A stretch of DNA of 64,000 nucleotides from Dyella lipolytica (GTDB lineage: Bacteria; Pseudomonadota; Gammaproteobacteria; Xanthomonadales; Rhodanobacteraceae), in assembly GCF_030160075.1 (NCBI RefSeq), contig NZ_BSNQ01000009.1, positions 306,295 to 370,294 of the forward strand, given 5' to 3'. The first letter of the stretch is position 1; the number at the start of each line of letters is the position of its first letter. Below the pieces are notes generated by a model, which was not told the DNA's origin, ran no database searches, and saw nothing but the letters and a program-made list of their open reading frames with translations. The position numbers were made by a program, and so were the translations under genes. Positions 42,350 through 54,126 of this stretch are shown in pieces.

Positions 42350-42669
42350 GGTTGTGCGGCAGCCTGTGGTTGCGGTGTTTGCGCGCTATACCAGCGTGCC
42401 AACTGGTCCAAATCGGCGTCACTGACCGGGCCGATGGCCGCGCGCATCAGCGGCACATTGCGGCTGCCGTCGCGGTAGTCCTGCAGTGCCTTGCGCAGGT
42501 AATCCAGCCGCTGGCCCGCCAGATTCGGCGCGCCAGGTATCTGCGCCATGCCGGTTTCGCCGTGGCAAGCAGCGCACAGGCCGAGCCGTACCGGCTTCTG
42601 CGGCATATCGGTGGCAAGCGCTGGCAGGGCACAGATCAGACCGAGTGCCGCGATCAGTACGGTTCGCAT
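42346..42669 (-). CDS. Class I c-type cytochrome
   Basis: A 107-residue protein with a Sec signal (LIAALGLICALPALA, cleavage near residue 19), one haem site LCAACHGETG (CAACH near 33-37) and a possible Met ligand in VPLMRAAI near 73. Size and motifs fit a soluble periplasmic cytochrome c of the c553/c4 half type. A longer frame to 43020 is rejected, as it crosses the purC promoter region. Stop overlaps the djlA start. Confidence 0.92.
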   Translation of the reverse strand: MRTVLIAALGLICALPALATDMPQKPVRLGLCAACHGETGMAQIPGAPNLAGQRLDYLRKALQDYRDGSRNVPLMRAAIGPVSDADLDQLARWYSAQTPQPQAAAQP

Positions 42670-42751
42670 CAGCAGAGAGTGAGGGCTAAAGCGGCCGATT
42701 CTAGCAGCGTCGCTTACAATAGCCCGCTCGTTTGGCCCATCGGAGCGCACC

Positions 42752-43648
42752 GTGCCCACCACCCTGTTGCAATCGAACCTGCCTGGCCTGGAACTGATCC
42801 ATCGCGGCAAGGTGCGCGACGTCCACGCCCTGCCCGGCAACCGGTTACTGATCGTCGCCACCGACCGGCTCTCGGCATTCGACGTCGTGCTGCCTGATCC
42901 GATTCCCGGCAAGGGCGAGATGCTCACCCAGATTTCCAACTTCTGGTTCGGCAAGACGGCGCACATTGTGCCCAACCATCTGCTGCACACGCCGCTGGAC
43001 GAGGTGCTGCCGAAGGGCACCGATCTCGCGCTTTATAGCAAGCGCGCCGTTGTGACCAAGCGATTGAAGCCGGTGCCGGTGGAAGCCATCGCGCGTGGCT
43101 ATCTGATCGGCTCGGGCTGGAAGGATTACCAGGCCACCGGTTCGCTGTGCGGCATCAAGCTTCCCGCAGGGCTGCGTCAGGCCGAGCAATTGCCGGAACC
43201 GATCTTCACGCCGTCGACCAAGGCTGCCGTGGGCGATCACGATGAGAACGTTAGCTTCGACGCCGTCGTCGCAGCGGTCGGCAAGGATCTGGCAGAGCAG
43301 GTGCGCGACGCCACGCTGGCCATCTACAAGTGGGCAGCCGCGTTCGCCGCCGAGCGCGGCATCATCATCGCCGACACCAAGTTCGAGTTCGGCACGGACG
43401 AACACGGCAAGTTGTACGTGATGGACGAAATGCTCACCCCCGATTCCTCGCGCTTCTGGCCGGCCGAGCAGTACAAGATGGGTATCAGCCCGCCCAGCTA
43501 CGACAAGCAGTTCGTGCGCGACTACCTGGAAACGCAGAACTGGAACAAGAAAGCGCCCGGCCCGCATGTTCCCGCCGAGGTCATCGCCGGCACCGCTGCC
43601 AAGTACGCCGAAGCGCTGCAGCGCCTCGCCGGCATCACGCTGAGCTGA
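42752..43648 (+). CDS. purC: Phosphoribosylaminoimidazole-succinocarboxamide synthase
   Basis: A 298-residue protein starting at GTG 42752 ([20 protein letters not shown]). SAICAR synthetase motifs are [20 protein letters not shown] near 19-38, [18 protein letters not shown] near 38-55, [20 protein letters not shown] near 108-127, and [20 protein letters not shown] near 209-228. It joins CAIR and aspartate in purine synthesis. The length matches the long form found in Xanthomonadales and yeast-type enzymes. Confidence 0.98.
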   Translation: MPTTLLQSNLPGLELIHRGKVRDVHALPGNRLLIVATDRLSAFDVVLPDPIPGKGEMLTQISNFWFGKTAHIVPNHLLHTPLDEVLPKGTDLALYSKRAVVTKRLKPVPVEAIARGYLIGSGWKDYQATGSLCGIKLPAGLRQAEQLPEPIFTPSTKAAVGDHDENVSFDAVVAAVGKDLAEQVRDATLAIYKWAAAFAAERGIIIADTKFEFGTDEHGKLYVMDEMLTPDSSRFWPAEQYKMGISPPSYDKQFVRDYLETQNWNKKAPGPHVPAEVIAGTAAKYAEALQRLAGITLS

Positions 43649-43661
43649 GCACGTGAATACG

Positions 43662-44144
43662 ATGCACTCCAACACACGCAGCATGCGCGATTGGCTCGAT
43701 AGCTACAGTCGCGACCACCAAAGCTCGACTAACCGTCTGCTGCACTGGATCTGCGTGCCGCTGATCGTGTGGAGCGTTATCGCGTTGCTGTGGACGATTC
43801 CGGTACCGGCATCGTTGCTGCGCCCGGGTGCGTGGTCCGTGTTCGCGATCGTGCTGGCGTTTACCTGGTACTGGAAGCAGTCGCGTCGACTTGGCGCGGC
43901 GCTTTTGCTGGCCTTGGCGCTATTCGCGCTGATCAGCTATGTCGCATTCCAGCAGCTGGGACCTAGCCAATTGCGCTGGGTTGCGGTCGGCGTCTTTGTC
44001 GTCGCGTGGATCGGGCAGTTCATCGGCCATCTGTTCGAAGGACGCCGCCCGAGCTTCTTTACCGACCTCGCCTATCTGCTGATCGGCCCGGCCTGGTTGA
44101 TGGATAAGCTGCTGCGCCGAATCGGTTTCAAGGAAACCACATGA
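43662..44144 (+). CDS. Mpo1-like/DUF962 membrane protein
   Basis: A 160-residue membrane protein from ATG 43662 (a GTG at 43653 is an alternative). It starts SMRDWLDSYSRDHQSSTNRL, then LHWICVPLIVWSVIALLW, has four membrane segments, and IGQFIGHLFEGRRPSFFTDL near 124-143 with two metal-type His residues, then YLLIGPAWL. These are the marks of the Mpo1/YGL010w family; the yeast member is an iron-dependent dioxygenase of 2-hydroxy fatty acids. Overlaps the next gene by four bases. Confidence 0.88.
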   Translation: MHSNTRSMRDWLDSYSRDHQSSTNRLLHWICVPLIVWSVIALLWTIPVPASLLRPGAWSVFAIVLAFTWYWKQSRRLGAALLLALALFALISYVAFQQLGPSQLRWVAVGVFVVAWIGQFIGHLFEGRRPSFFTDLAYLLIGPAWLMDKLLRRIGFKETT

Positions 44145-44554
44145 CGGGCTTGCTCACGCTGCTCAGCAGCATCATCTGGTGGGTGTTGTGCAGCAGCGTC
44201 GTAGCCATTCTTCCCGCGCTGATTGTCTGGATCGTGTTGCGCTGGAGCGAACGCACGGCGGTGGTATTCAACCGCACCTATTTCGCGTGCCTGGTGTGGA
44301 GCCTGCTCACCGTTTTGATCAGCGTGATGGCCGCCGCGCGCGTTGGCGTGGCGCATCCACCGTTCGGTCCGCTGCTCGCCAGCAGTACGTTCCGCGCTTC
44401 GCTAGTGGTGTCGATGCTGGTGGGGGTCATCGCTTTATGGCGACTGATTCCGCGCGTCGATGCTCGCCGCATTCGCCTCGGTAGCGCCTGCGTAGCGGTC
44501 GCTGTCGTGATGGCGATCAGCTTTGGCGTACTCACGACGCTGATCAGTCTCTGA
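44141..44554 (+). CDS. Small integral membrane protein
   Basis: A 137-residue protein with four likely membrane segments (about 4-26, 42-64, 77-98, 112-134). The start overlaps the Mpo1-like stop (ATGA), so the two are co-translated. No polar motif stands out apart from WIVLRWSERTAVVFNRTYFA near 25-44. I do not recognise a family. It might assist or extend the Mpo1-like enzyme. It is followed by a GCCATCCCGG / CCGGGATGGC hairpin at 44561-44585. Confidence 0.72.
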   Translation: MTGLLTLLSSIIWWVLCSSVVAILPALIVWIVLRWSERTAVVFNRTYFACLVWSLLTVLISVMAAARVGVAHPPFGPLLASSTFRASLVVSMLVGVIALWRLIPRVDARRIRLGSACVAVAVVMAISFGVLTTLISL

Positions 44555-44560
44555 GCGAAT

Positions 44561-44585
44561 GCCATCCCGGCGTCACCGGGATGGC
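44561..44585. terminator. Hairpin between convergent genes
   Basis: GCCATCCCGG and CCGGGATGGC pair perfectly around CGTCA. There is no T run, so termination is only likely, not certain. Confidence 0.5.
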
Positions 44586-44602
44586 ACCGCGCCACGTCTT
44601 GC

Positions 44603-46597
44603 TTAGCCGATCACCTTCTTCACGGTGTCGACCACATGGGCGACCGTGAAACCGAAGTTCTCAAACAGCTTCGGCGCCGGTGCGGAAGCACCGTACGTGG
44701 TCATGCCGACCACCGCGCCATCCAGACCCACATACTTGCCCCAGAAATCGACGCTGGCCGCTTCGACGGCCACGCGCGCGCGGCACCAGCCCGGCAGCAC
44801 GCCTTCGCGATATTCCAGCGGCTGTGCGTCGAACACTTCGGTGCAGGGCATCGACACCACGCGAACGGGCACATTCTGCTGCGCCAGCGTGCGTGCTGCT
44901 TCCATCGCCAACTCCACTTCCGAACCGGTGGCGATCAGGATCGCCTTGAACTTGGTATCCGCCGGATCGGAGAGCACGTAGGCGCCGCGCGTAATGTCCG
45001 CCAGCTGCTGTGGCGTGCGCTGCTGATGCTTCAGCGTTTGACGCGAGAAGATCAGGCACGACGGCGCGCCCTTGCGCTCGATCGCCACTTTCCACGACAC
45101 CGCAGATTCCACCGCATCGCAGGGACGCCATACACGGTTGTTCGGAATCAGGCGCAGCGAGCCGAGATGCTCGATAGGCTGATGCGTCGGACCGTCTTCG
45201 CCCAGACCGATCGAATCGTGCGTGTAGACGTGAATGACGTGCGCCGGAATCAGGCAACCCATGCGCACTGCGTTGCGCGCGTAGTCGGAGAACACCAGGA
45301 AGGTGCCGTCATACGGAAGGAGGCCGCCATGCAACGCAAGACCGTTGGCGATCGCCGTCATGCCGAATTCGCGCACGCCGTAGTGAATGTAGTTGCCACC
45401 GGGGCCGGTGATGTTCTTGCTGCCCTTCCACATGGTGAGGTTGGAACCGGCCAGGTCGGCCGAACCGCCGACCATTTCCGGCAGCAGCGGACCGAACGCA
45501 TCCAGTGTCATCTGCGAGGCTTTGCGCGAAGCGACATCCGGACCATCGGCCTGCATCTTTTCGACGTAAGCCTGCGACTTGCTCGCCCAATCTTTCGGCA
45601 ATTCGCCGGCGATGCGGCGGCGGAATTCGGCCGCGAGTTCGGGGAAAGCCGCTTCGTATTTGGCGAAGGTCTCGTTCCACTTCTGTTCGCGCAGCGCACC
45701 TGCCTTCTTCGCATCCCAGCCGGCGTAGATCTCGGCAGGAATTTCAAATGGCGGATAACGCCAGTCGAGCATGTCGCGTGCGGCGGCGACTTCGTCTTTG
45801 CCCAGTGCTGCGCCGTGCGCTTCTTCCTTGCCCTGCTTGTGGGGAGCGCCGAAACCGATGATGGTTTTGCAGATGATCAGCGTGGGCTTTTCGCTCTGCG
45901 CCGTGGCCTGGGCCAATGCGTTCTTCACTGCTTCGGCATTGTGACCGTCGACCACGCCGATCACGTTCCAGCCGTAGGCTTCGAAACGTTTGGCGGTGTC
46001 GTCGGTGAACCAGCCTTGCACTTCACCGTCGATGGAAATGTTGTTGTCGTCGTAGATCGCGACCAGCTTGCCCAGCTTCCAGGTACCCGCGAGCGAAGCC
46101 ACTTCATGCGAGATACCTTCCATCAGGCAGCCGTCACCGACGAATACGTAGGTGTGATGGTCGACGATGGTGTGATCAGGGCGATTGAAGTGAGCGGCCA
46201 GCACCTTCTCCGCCAGAGCGAAGCCGACCGAGTTGGCGAGACCCTGGCCTAGCGGACCGGTGGTGGTTTCCACGCCTGGGGTGTCGCTGGCTTCCGGGTG
46301 GCCCGGCGTCTTGGAATGCAGCTGGCGGAAGCGCTTGAGTTCGGCCATCGGCAGATCGAAACCGGTCAGGTGCAGCAGTGCGTACTGCAGCATCGAGCCG
46401 TGGCCATTGGAGAGCACGAAACGATCGCGATTCGGCCACTTCGGATTGCCGGGGTTGAACTGCAGGAAGTCGTTCCATAGCACTTCGGCAATGTCCGCCA
46501 TCCCCATCGGCATGCCGGGGTGGCCGGAGTTGGCCGCCTCCACAGCGTCCATGGCTAAGGCGCGGACGGCGTTGGCGAGTTCGCGACGCGTGGTCAT
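44603..46597 (-). CDS. tkt: Transketolase
   Basis: A 664-residue thiamine-diphosphate enzyme. N-terminal [20 protein letters not shown] near 14-33 and [15 protein letters not shown] near 63-77, TPP/metal motif [18 protein letters not shown] near 154-171, and the pyrimidine-domain [12 protein letters not shown] and [19 protein letters not shown] near 456-474. It moves two-carbon units between sugar phosphates in the pentose-phosphate pathway, in the same neighbourhood as rpe and the glycolytic genes. Length and motifs are complete. Confidence 0.98.
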   Translation of the reverse strand: MTTRRELANAVRALAMDAVEAANSGHPGMPMGMADIAEVLWNDFLQFNPGNPKWPNRDRFVLSNGHGSMLQYALLHLTGFDLPMAELKRFRQLHSKTPGHPEASDTPGVETTTGPLGQGLANSVGFALAEKVLAAHFNRPDHTIVDHHTYVFVGDGCLMEGISHEVASLAGTWKLGKLVAIYDDNNISIDGEVQGWFTDDTAKRFEAYGWNVIGVVDGHNAEAVKNALAQATAQSEKPTLIICKTIIGFGAPHKQGKEEAHGAALGKDEVAAARDMLDWRYPPFEIPAEIYAGWDAKKAGALREQKWNETFAKYEAAFPELAAEFRRRIAGELPKDWASKSQAYVEKMQADGPDVASRKASQMTLDAFGPLLPEMVGGSADLAGSNLTMWKGSKNITGPGGNYIHYGVREFGMTAIANGLALHGGLLPYDGTFLVFSDYARNAVRMGCLIPAHVIHVYTHDSIGLGEDGPTHQPIEHLGSLRLIPNNRVWRPCDAVESAVSWKVAIERKGAPSCLIFSRQTLKHQQRTPQQLADITRGAYVLSDPADTKFKAILIATGSEVELAMEAARTLAQQNVPVRVVSMPCTEVFDAQPLEYREGVLPGWCRARVAVEAASVDFWGKYVGLDGAVVGMTTYGASAPAPKLFENFGFTVAHVVDTVKKVIG

Positions 46598-46877
46598 CAG
46601 GCAAGTCTCCAGAGGGGCAGCTTATAAATATAAAGACGCTATTGTCGCCGATCGTTATCCGGCTGTCGCCCAAACCGGGGGCAAGTACGACATTCGCCTA
46701 CCGATCAAAGGGTTGACATTAACTAGCGCTTAATACTGTACCCGACGGTATTGAAACGCTTCAGGGCCTTCCCCATCTAATGCGCAGGCACCGACAACGA
46801 GCGGTTGCCCGGCCGGGGTTTTACCTCTCCCCAAGGCGCCACCGGCCCGGATACAAACAAGAATCAAGGAATTCCCC

Positions 46878-47480
46878 ATGAAAAAGACGTTGTTTGCTAT
46901 TGCCCTGACTGCCGCTGGCCTCGCTACCGGACCCGCCGTTTTCGCCCAGACCGCTCCCGCCTCGATCTCCCAGCAGGGTTGGTATGTAGGTGCAGAGGCC
47001 GGTTACGGCGAAATCAACAAGGGACCCTATAACAACAATGGCAACGCCATTGGCGGCCTCAAGGGCGGCTACCGCTTCGCCATCAACCCCAACACCTCGA
47101 TCGGCGTGGAAGCCGGCTATCAGTACCTGGGCCAAGTGGATGCCCGTGGCGCTTCGGGCGATTCCTCGCTGCGCTCCAAGCTGTACGGTCCGACGCTCGG
47201 CGCGAACCTGCGCTACAACTTCACGCCGAACTGGTACGGCGAAGTGCGCGGCGGTGCTTTCTACGCCCAGGGCCAAGGCCTGACCGATAGCGCCAACCCG
47301 TCGTATCAACGCTTCGATCGCACCCGTTACTACGCCGGTGTGGGCGTGGGCTACAACCTCACGCAGAACTGGAGCGTGGGTGTGAACTACAACTACTACG
47401 ACGGCACCAGCAGAGGTGGTAACCACGGCGTGCAGTTGCAGACCAACGCTGTTACGGTCGCCGCGGAATATCGCTTCTGA
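46878..47480 (+). CDS. Outer-membrane beta-barrel protein
   Basis: A 200-residue protein with a signal peptide (cleavage after VFAQ, about residue 24) and an eight-stranded OmpA/OmpX-like barrel: alternating patterns WYVGAEAGYGEINKG, GGYRFAINPNTSIGVEAGYQ, LGANLRYNFTPNWYGEVRGG, YAGVGVGYNLTQNWSVGVNY and the closing VTVAAEYRF with terminal Phe. AAGGAA lies upstream. It is divergent from tkt across 280 bases that include TTGACA at 46713. Likely an envelope structural or adhesive protein. Confidence 0.88.
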   Translation: MKKTLFAIALTAAGLATGPAVFAQTAPASISQQGWYVGAEAGYGEINKGPYNNNGNAIGGLKGGYRFAINPNTSIGVEAGYQYLGQVDARGASGDSSLRSKLYGPTLGANLRYNFTPNWYGEVRGGAFYAQGQGLTDSANPSYQRFDRTRYYAGVGVGYNLTQNWSVGVNYNYYDGTSRGGNHGVQLQTNAVTVAAEYRF

Positions 47481-47528
47481 TTGCAGTTGCGTAGTAGTAC
47501 CGACGTAACATCGTCGATGTTGAAACAG

Positions 47529-47560
47529 AAAGGGCGCCTTCAAGGCGCCCTTTCTTTTAT
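47529..47560. terminator. Bidirectional terminator between OMP and aldolase genes
   Basis: GAAAGGGCGCCTT and AAGGCGCCCTTTC pair almost end to end, followed by TTTTA on the plus strand and preceded by a mixed A stretch for the minus strand. Confidence 0.85.
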
Positions 47561-47585
47561 TTGCATGACCCGTTGTGGCGAGCGA

Positions 47586-48590
47586 TCAGCCTTTCCACTG
47601 GCCCAATGCGGCGAGGCCATTGTCCTTGGCACGCGCGGAGACGGTCTTCTGCGCTTCGGTGTAGTTGGCCTTCATGTCCTTCGACCACAGCTTGAGTGCA
47701 GACTGCTGCATGGCGCGACCGTAGGAGAAGGAAAGCGGCCACGGGTGCGGGCCCATGCGATTCATCGCATTGAGGTGCGCGGTGGACTGCTCATCGGTCT
47801 GACCACCGGAGAGGAACACGACGCCCGGCAGCGTGGCCGGCACGGTGGTCTTCAACACGCGCACGGTGGCTTCGGCGACTTCTTCGACGCTGGCCTGCTC
47901 GTCCGAATCCTTGCCCGGAATGACCATGCTGACCTTCAGGATCGTGCCTTCCAGCAGCACGTTCTGCTCATACAGCGCATTGAACAGGCTGCGCAGCACG
48001 GCTTCGTGCACTTCGTAGCTGATCTCGATGCTGTGATCGCCGTCCATGATCACTTCCGGCTCGACCATCGGCACGATGCCGGCTTCCTGGCACAACGCGG
48101 CATAGCGTGCCAGCGCATGGCAGTTGGCTTCGATGGCGGTGGAGCTGGGATTGTCTTCGCTGATGTTGATCACGGCGCGCCACTTGGCGAACTGTGCACC
48201 GAGCTTGACGTATTCGGCCAGACGGTCGCGCAGACCGTCGAGACCTTCGGTCACCACGTCGCCCGGGAAACCGGCCAGCGGCACGGGACCCTTGTCGACC
48301 TTGATGCCCGGGATGATGCCGTTCTTCTTCATGACCTGGGTGAACGGCACGCCGTCCTTGGTCGATTGACGGATCGTCTCGTCGTACAGGATCGCGCCCG
48401 AAATGTGATCGGAGAGATTCGGCGCGGTGAGCAGCAGCTCACGGTACGCGCGGCGGTTCTCTTCGGTGTTTTCGATGCCGACCGACTCGAAGCGCTTCTT
48501 GATGGTGTTGGTCGACTCATCGATAGCGATGATGCCCTTACCGGGCGCGACCATCGCCAGGGCGATGCTCTCGAGATCTTCAATACTCAT
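47586..48590 (-). CDS. fda: Fructose-bisphosphate aldolase, class I
   Basis: A 334-residue protein from ATG 48590. Class I features: KGIIAIDESTNTIKKRFESV near 18-37, the LKVSMV Schiff-base lysine near 218, VVFLSGGQTDEQSTAHLNAM near 259-278 and WPLSFSYGRAMQQSALKLW near 284-302. It cleaves fructose 1,6-bisphosphate without metal. It sits among tkt, pyk and gap, and supports a glycolytic/gluconeogenic cluster. Confidence 0.97.
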   Translation of the reverse strand: MSIEDLESIALAMVAPGKGIIAIDESTNTIKKRFESVGIENTEENRRAYRELLLTAPNLSDHISGAILYDETIRQSTKDGVPFTQVMKKNGIIPGIKVDKGPVPLAGFPGDVVTEGLDGLRDRLAEYVKLGAQFAKWRAVINISEDNPSSTAIEANCHALARYAALCQEAGIVPMVEPEVIMDGDHSIEISYEVHEAVLRSLFNALYEQNVLLEGTILKVSMVIPGKDSDEQASVEEVAEATVRVLKTTVPATLPGVVFLSGGQTDEQSTAHLNAMNRMGPHPWPLSFSYGRAMQQSALKLWSKDMKANYTEAQKTVSARAKDNGLAALGQWKG

Positions 48591-48721
48591 GGGACGACTC
48601 CGTAAAACTTGGGCGGCATTCGGCCGCAAAGATAGGTGCCGCCCTGGCGGGCGGTGAGGCGGAAGCGCGGAATTATAGCCTCATCCGGCCGGGGTGGTGA
48701 CCCCGGCCGGGCCGAAGCGGG

Positions 48722-49237
48722 TCAGCTATAGCCGGGAAGCTTGCAGGCAGCGGTCACTGCCTGGCGCTTGGCGGGGTCATCGGGCGTATTGAAGGGAACG
48801 ACGTAGTAAGTCGAAACCGGCATTTGCTGTCGGTTATCCCCCGTGTCTTGCCGCACGTCCAGGCTCTTGCTACTGGCAGCCTTCTGCCCGCTGGTGGGTT
48901 TCTTGCTCAGGTCCGTATAAGCCCCGTAACGAAAGTGCGAAACCATACCGACTGCGGCGGGACCCAGGTCGCTAGGCGGAACCATCTTTGCGACCTTGGC
49001 CTGCTGCGGTACGCCATCGGACCCGATGATGTAAGTCACGGCAACGCAGCCAGGTGTGTAGAGATTCACACCGCTGTTGGGCAGATCCACGTCTACATCC
49101 GTGGTCAGCAATATCCAGTAGTGACTGAGGCTCTCAGGCGAAACCATACGCATTTGCTGCGCCAGCGCCGCTGTGGTGGCGATCGACGTCGTCAAAGCGA
49201 ATAGCCCTAGACAAAAGCGGCGGGGAATCCTGCTCAT
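48722..49237 (-). CDS. Secreted TonB C-terminal-like protein
   Basis: A 171-residue protein with a signal peptide (LGLFALTTSIATTAALA). The middle has YTPGCVAVTYIIGSDGVPQQ near 60-79 and PPSDLGPAAVGMVSHFRYGA near 87-106, the pattern of the TonB C-terminal (energy-transducer) fold, but there is no membrane anchor or proline-rich span, so it is a free periplasmic domain rather than a true TonB. The C-terminal third is Ser/Lys rich. Function unknown. Located between fda and pyk on the same strand. Confidence 0.7.
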   Translation of the reverse strand: MSRIPRRFCLGLFALTTSIATTAALAQQMRMVSPESLSHYWILLTTDVDVDLPNSGVNLYTPGCVAVTYIIGSDGVPQQAKVAKMVPPSDLGPAAVGMVSHFRYGAYTDLSKKPTSGQKAASSKSLDVRQDTGDNRQQMPVSTYYVVPFNTPDDPAKRQAVTAACKLPGYS

Positions 49238-49338
49238 GGGGCAACCTCCTTGCGTGGAGAGCTTATTAAAGCAAATTTACCGTGTTTCTGCGTTGCGCCC
49301 GCGTTATCGCTGACGAATCATCTTTCCGCTCGCAGAAC

Positions 49339-50811
<1,473 letters not shown>

Positions 50812-50954
50812 CGCTTCAGTAATCGCAGTCGTCCACAGAGCCTAACAGAATTACGTTAGAACTCGGCAACCTCTTGCGATGCTGCGCTGCATCGACATGC
50901 ATCCCTGGACGGCCAGACGGCCAAAACAGAAATAAGACAACCCTTATTTCGTGC

Positions 50955-51767
50955 TTAGCCGTTCTGCAGCGCGATATTGAGTACTTCCGCCAACCGCCTC
51001 CCCGCGTCGCGCAGCCGACCATCAGCTACGGGCAGCTCAGCATCGATATAGGCCTGATCGATCTTGTGGCCTGACGGATAAATGTCGTGCGTGATCTGGC
51101 ACGACTCTTCCGCCCATTGCGCAGCCGGGTTGTCCAAAGGAGCTACGGGGGGTGGTAGCGGCGCGAAGCCTTCCGCGTCGAGCATCTTTGCGTAAGCTTT
51201 CCAATCCAGACCGCGCGTACCGAGCAAACCGGAGTCCCACACGCGGTGCAGGTTCATGCCCTGCCCCTGGAATTGCACCTGGTAGGTGTTGCCACCCACG
51301 TCGTCGCGGTAACCGGCATGCAGTGGCTGGTGGATGTCGCCGATGAAGTGCACAAGAAATTTGAGCGCCTGCAACCTTGCCGTATCCGACTGGCTACGGT
51401 CGCTGAGGATGGCGATGTAGTGCGGGATAGCCGCGACCACGCACTTGCCGTCCTTGCAATCGCGCGGCGGCACGTAGACGCAGGACGGGTCGCGAAAATC
51501 GATGTAGTGCAACGGCCGCGTTTCCTTCCACAACGCCTGTTGCGCAGGATCATTGCGGATTTCGTCCGGCCAGCTGGCGATGTCGGCCAACGACTGCGTG
51601 TGATCTAGAGCGAGCAGATGTGCCACTTCCGCTTCAGCGGCAGGGCTCAGATGGCGCTGCGCGAGCTCGGCCACCACGCTGTGTCCAAGCGGCCCCCATG
51701 CCTGAGCAGCCGGCGCGATAGTCAGGGCGACGAACAAAGCGGTGGCGATGCGGCGTACCGGAGACAT
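50955..51767 (-). CDS. S1/P1-family nuclease
   Basis: A 270-residue protein from ATG 51767 with a signal peptide ending ...APAAQA, so the mature protein starts with WGPLGHSVVAE, the N-terminal Trp being a zinc ligand in this family. Other zinc ligands fall in SWPDEIR, RPLHYIDF, FLVHFIGDIHQPLHAGYRDD near 157-176 and GGNTYQVQ. These trinuclear zinc nucleases degrade single-stranded DNA and RNA outside the cell and resemble bacterial phospholipase C. Several cysteines could be disulfide-bonded. Confidence 0.95.
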   Translation of the reverse strand: MSPVRRIATALFVALTIAPAAQAWGPLGHSVVAELAQRHLSPAAEAEVAHLLALDHTQSLADIASWPDEIRNDPAQQALWKETRPLHYIDFRDPSCVYVPPRDCKDGKCVVAAIPHYIAILSDRSQSDTARLQALKFLVHFIGDIHQPLHAGYRDDVGGNTYQVQFQGQGMNLHRVWDSGLLGTRGLDWKAYAKMLDAEGFAPLPPPVAPLDNPAAQWAEESCQITHDIYPSGHKIDQAYIDAELPVADGRLRDAGRRLAEVLNIALQNG

Positions 51768-51819
51768 GCGAAGCGTCCGAGGTTGGAAACCCCGCATCGT
51801 GCCACACGCGTCATGACAT

Positions 51820-52284
51820 TCAGACGTTGCTGGTATGCACCACGGTGCCCGAGGCATCGCGCACGCTGACATCTACCGCGATACCTTGCCGCACACTCTC
51901 GGTGACGATGCAGAAATCCTCGAACTGAGCCAGCGCACGATCGATGTGTTCGAGTGCGGAGGCTGCATCCGCCAACTGCAAGTCCACGGCGACATGCGTA
52001 ACGCGCCAGCGACCGTGTTCGTTGCGCGTCATCGTGGCACGCGCCTTCGTCGCCAGCTGACCCGGGGCGTTCTTAAACTTGCGCAACGCGAACAACAAGC
52101 TCGCCGCGAGACAGTTCGCCACGGCCGCCACCAGCAAGCGCGAGGGATTAGGCCCCGCTTCGCCGCCCAGCGGGGCCGTTTCGTCGGTCACCAGATCCGG
52201 GATGGCGGTGCCATCGAAGCGGACGCGAAACTCGTAGTCGCCTGTCTGCTCCAGGCTCAGCTCGATCAACTGCTCGTCGCTCAT
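51820..52284 (-). CDS. OsmC-family protein
   Basis: A 154-residue protein with the OsmC fold: [20 protein letters not shown] near 20-39, [20 protein letters not shown] near 47-66 containing a single conserved Cys, and [15 protein letters not shown] near 123-137 with the second. The two Cys (about 58 and 127) fit a peroxide-reducing pair. Such proteins detoxify organic hydroperoxides. It has no signal peptide and is monocistronic, convergent with nothing. Confidence 0.9.
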   Translation of the reverse strand: MSDEQLIELSLEQTGDYEFRVRFDGTAIPDLVTDETAPLGGEAGPNPSRLLVAAVANCLAASLLFALRKFKNAPGQLATKARATMTRNEHGRWRVTHVAVDLQLADAASALEHIDRALAQFEDFCIVTESVRQGIAVDVSVRDASGTVVHTSNV

Positions 52285-52451
52285 GGGTTTCTCGGGGGAA
52301 TGGGTGCCAGGAGCGTGATCCTGCCTGCGCCAGGCGGCTCGAACCAGTCCCAGATGAGAGCCACCCCCGGTTCGGGCTAAAATGCGGGTTTCGGCGGTCC
52401 GTCGGGGCCGCCGTTTTGCTGCTCCATCATTCCTTCGGAGGACGCTGTCCC

Positions 52452-53465
52452 ATGGCCATCAAGGTCGCCATCAACGGTTACGGTCGCATTGGCCGCAATA
52501 TTCTGCGCGCGCTGTACGAAGCCGGTCGCACGAACGAGTTCCAGATCGTCGCGATCAACGACCTCGGCAACGCCGAGACCAACGCGCACCTCACCCAGTA
52601 CGACACTGCGCACGGCAAGTTCCCGGGCCAGGTCTCGGTGGACGGCGGCGATCTGATCGTCAACGGCGACCGCATCAAGGTATGCGCCGAGCGTGATCCG
52701 TCCAAGCTGCCCTGGGGCGCGCTGGGCGTGGACGTGGTGCTGGAATGCACCGGCCTGTTCACCTCCAAGGCCAAGGCCGGCGCGCATCTCGCCGCTGGCG
52801 CCAAGAAAGTGGTCATCTCCGCCCCTGGTGACAAGGATGTGGACGGCACCTTCGTGTTCGGCGTCAACGACGACAAGATCACGACGGCACACCAGGTCAT
52901 CTCCAATGCTTCCTGCACCACCAACTGCCTCGCGCCGCTGGCCAAAGTGCTGCACAACAAGATCGGCATCGTGCACGGTTTGATGACCACCATCCATGCC
53001 TACACCAACGACCAGGTGCTGACGGACGTCTATCATTCCGACCTGCGCCGCGCCCGTTCGGCCACGATGAGCCAGATCCCGACCAAGACCGGCGCCGCCG
53101 CTGCGGTGGGCCTGGTGCTACCGGAACTCAACGGCAAGCTGGATGGTTTCGCCATGCGCGTGCCAACCATCAACGTGTCGGTGGTCGACCTCACCTTCGT
53201 CGCTGCCCGCAATACCACTAAAGAAGAAATCGACGCCGCTATCAACGAAGCCGCCAACGGCGCGCTGAAGGGCATCCTGGCGGTGAACACTCAGCCGCTG
53301 GTGTCGGTGGACTTCAACCACAACCCGGCCTCTTCCACCTACGACGCTACGCAAACCCGCGTCATGGGCGGCACGCTGGTGAAAGTGTTGAGCTGGTACG
53401 ACAACGAGTGGGGTTTCTCCAATCGTATGCTGGACATCACCAAGGCGCTGATGGCCGCGAAGTAA
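52452..53465 (+). CDS. gap: Glyceraldehyde-3-phosphate dehydrogenase
   Basis: A 337-residue protein from ATG 52452, with GGAGGA nine bases ahead; the longer frame to 52416 has no ribosome site. It starts [20 protein letters not shown] (NAD fold), has [18 protein letters not shown] near 155-172 with catalytic Cys, [20 protein letters not shown] near 187-206, and [14 protein letters not shown] near 319-332. Type I enzyme of normal length, central to glycolysis. It is followed by a perfect terminator. Confidence 0.99.
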   Translation: MAIKVAINGYGRIGRNILRALYEAGRTNEFQIVAINDLGNAETNAHLTQYDTAHGKFPGQVSVDGGDLIVNGDRIKVCAERDPSKLPWGALGVDVVLECTGLFTSKAKAGAHLAAGAKKVVISAPGDKDVDGTFVFGVNDDKITTAHQVISNASCTTNCLAPLAKVLHNKIGIVHGLMTTIHAYTNDQVLTDVYHSDLRRARSATMSQIPTKTGAAAAVGLVLPELNGKLDGFAMRVPTINVSVVDLTFVAARNTTKEEIDAAINEAANGALKGILAVNTQPLVSVDFNHNPASSTYDATQTRVMGGTLVKVLSWYDNEWGFSNRMLDITKALMAAK

Positions 53466-53486
53466 GTCCAACCGCGACCAAACTCG

Positions 53487-53517
53487 AAAAAGCCGGGCTA
53501 TGCCCGGCTTTTTTTTT
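53487..53517 (+). terminator. Terminator after gap
   Basis: AAAAAGCCGGGC and GCCCGGCTTTTT form the stem, followed by a run of T. It can also serve the convergent tpx gene. Confidence 0.92.
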
Positions 53518-53540
53518 CGCGCACTACCGAATGCAAGCCG

Positions 53541-54041
53541 TCACTTCAATGCAGAGAGCGCCGCATCGTAATTCGGTTCGTTTGCAATCTCACCCACCAA
53601 TTCCGTGTGCACTACCTTGTCATGCTCATCGAGTACGACAACGGCGCGCGCAGCAAGTCCGGCCAGCGGGCCGGAGGCGAGAGCCACGCCGTAATGCTTG
53701 AGAAAATCGTGTCCGCGCATGGTCGAAAGCGTGACCACGTTGCTCAAGCCTTCTGCACCGCAGAAGCGCGCCTGCGCGAAAGGCAGGTCCGCCGAGATAC
53801 ACAGGACGACGGCATTGTTCAACTGGCTGGCTTTTTCGTTGAAGCGGCGTACCGACGTAGCGCACGTCGGTGTGTCGACGCTGGGAAAGATATTCAGCAC
53901 CTTGCGTTTGCCGGTGAAGCTGGCGAGGGTGGCGTCCGAAAGATCCTTGGCAACGAGGCTGAAGGCCGGCGCCTTTTCGCCCACGGCAGGAAGATGGCCG
54001 TCAACCTTGACTGGATTGCCCTTGAGGGTGACCTGGGACAT
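53541..54041 (-). CDS. tpx: Thiol peroxidase (atypical 2-Cys peroxiredoxin)
   Basis: A 166-residue protein with [20 protein letters not shown] near 4-23, [20 protein letters not shown] near 50-69 (peroxidatic Cys) and [16 protein letters not shown] near 90-105 (resolving Cys), as in E. coli Tpx. It reduces hydrogen and alkyl peroxides using thioredoxin. It is convergent with gap and followed by the gap terminator in the opposite sense. Confidence 0.97.
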   Translation of the reverse strand: MSQVTLKGNPVKVDGHLPAVGEKAPAFSLVAKDLSDATLASFTGKRKVLNIFPSVDTPTCATSVRRFNEKASQLNNAVVLCISADLPFAQARFCGAEGLSNVVTLSTMRGHDFLKHYGVALASGPLAGLAARAVVVLDEHDKVVHTELVGEIANEPNYDAALSALK

Positions 54042-54126
54042 GGGTAACTCCTGGCGTTTGTGAGAGAGGTATCACGCGAAGATAGCGCCGATACTCCGGC
54101 GCGTCACCTGTTCACCGCGAAGGGTA

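Noticed and set aside
44636-46252. 538-residue plus-strand open frame opposite tkt
   Set aside because: Shadow frame of transketolase; no ribosome site and no domain.
46713-46740. TTGACA as promoter of the OMP gene
   Set aside because: No -10 box at a fitting distance was clear, so it is mentioned only with the gene.
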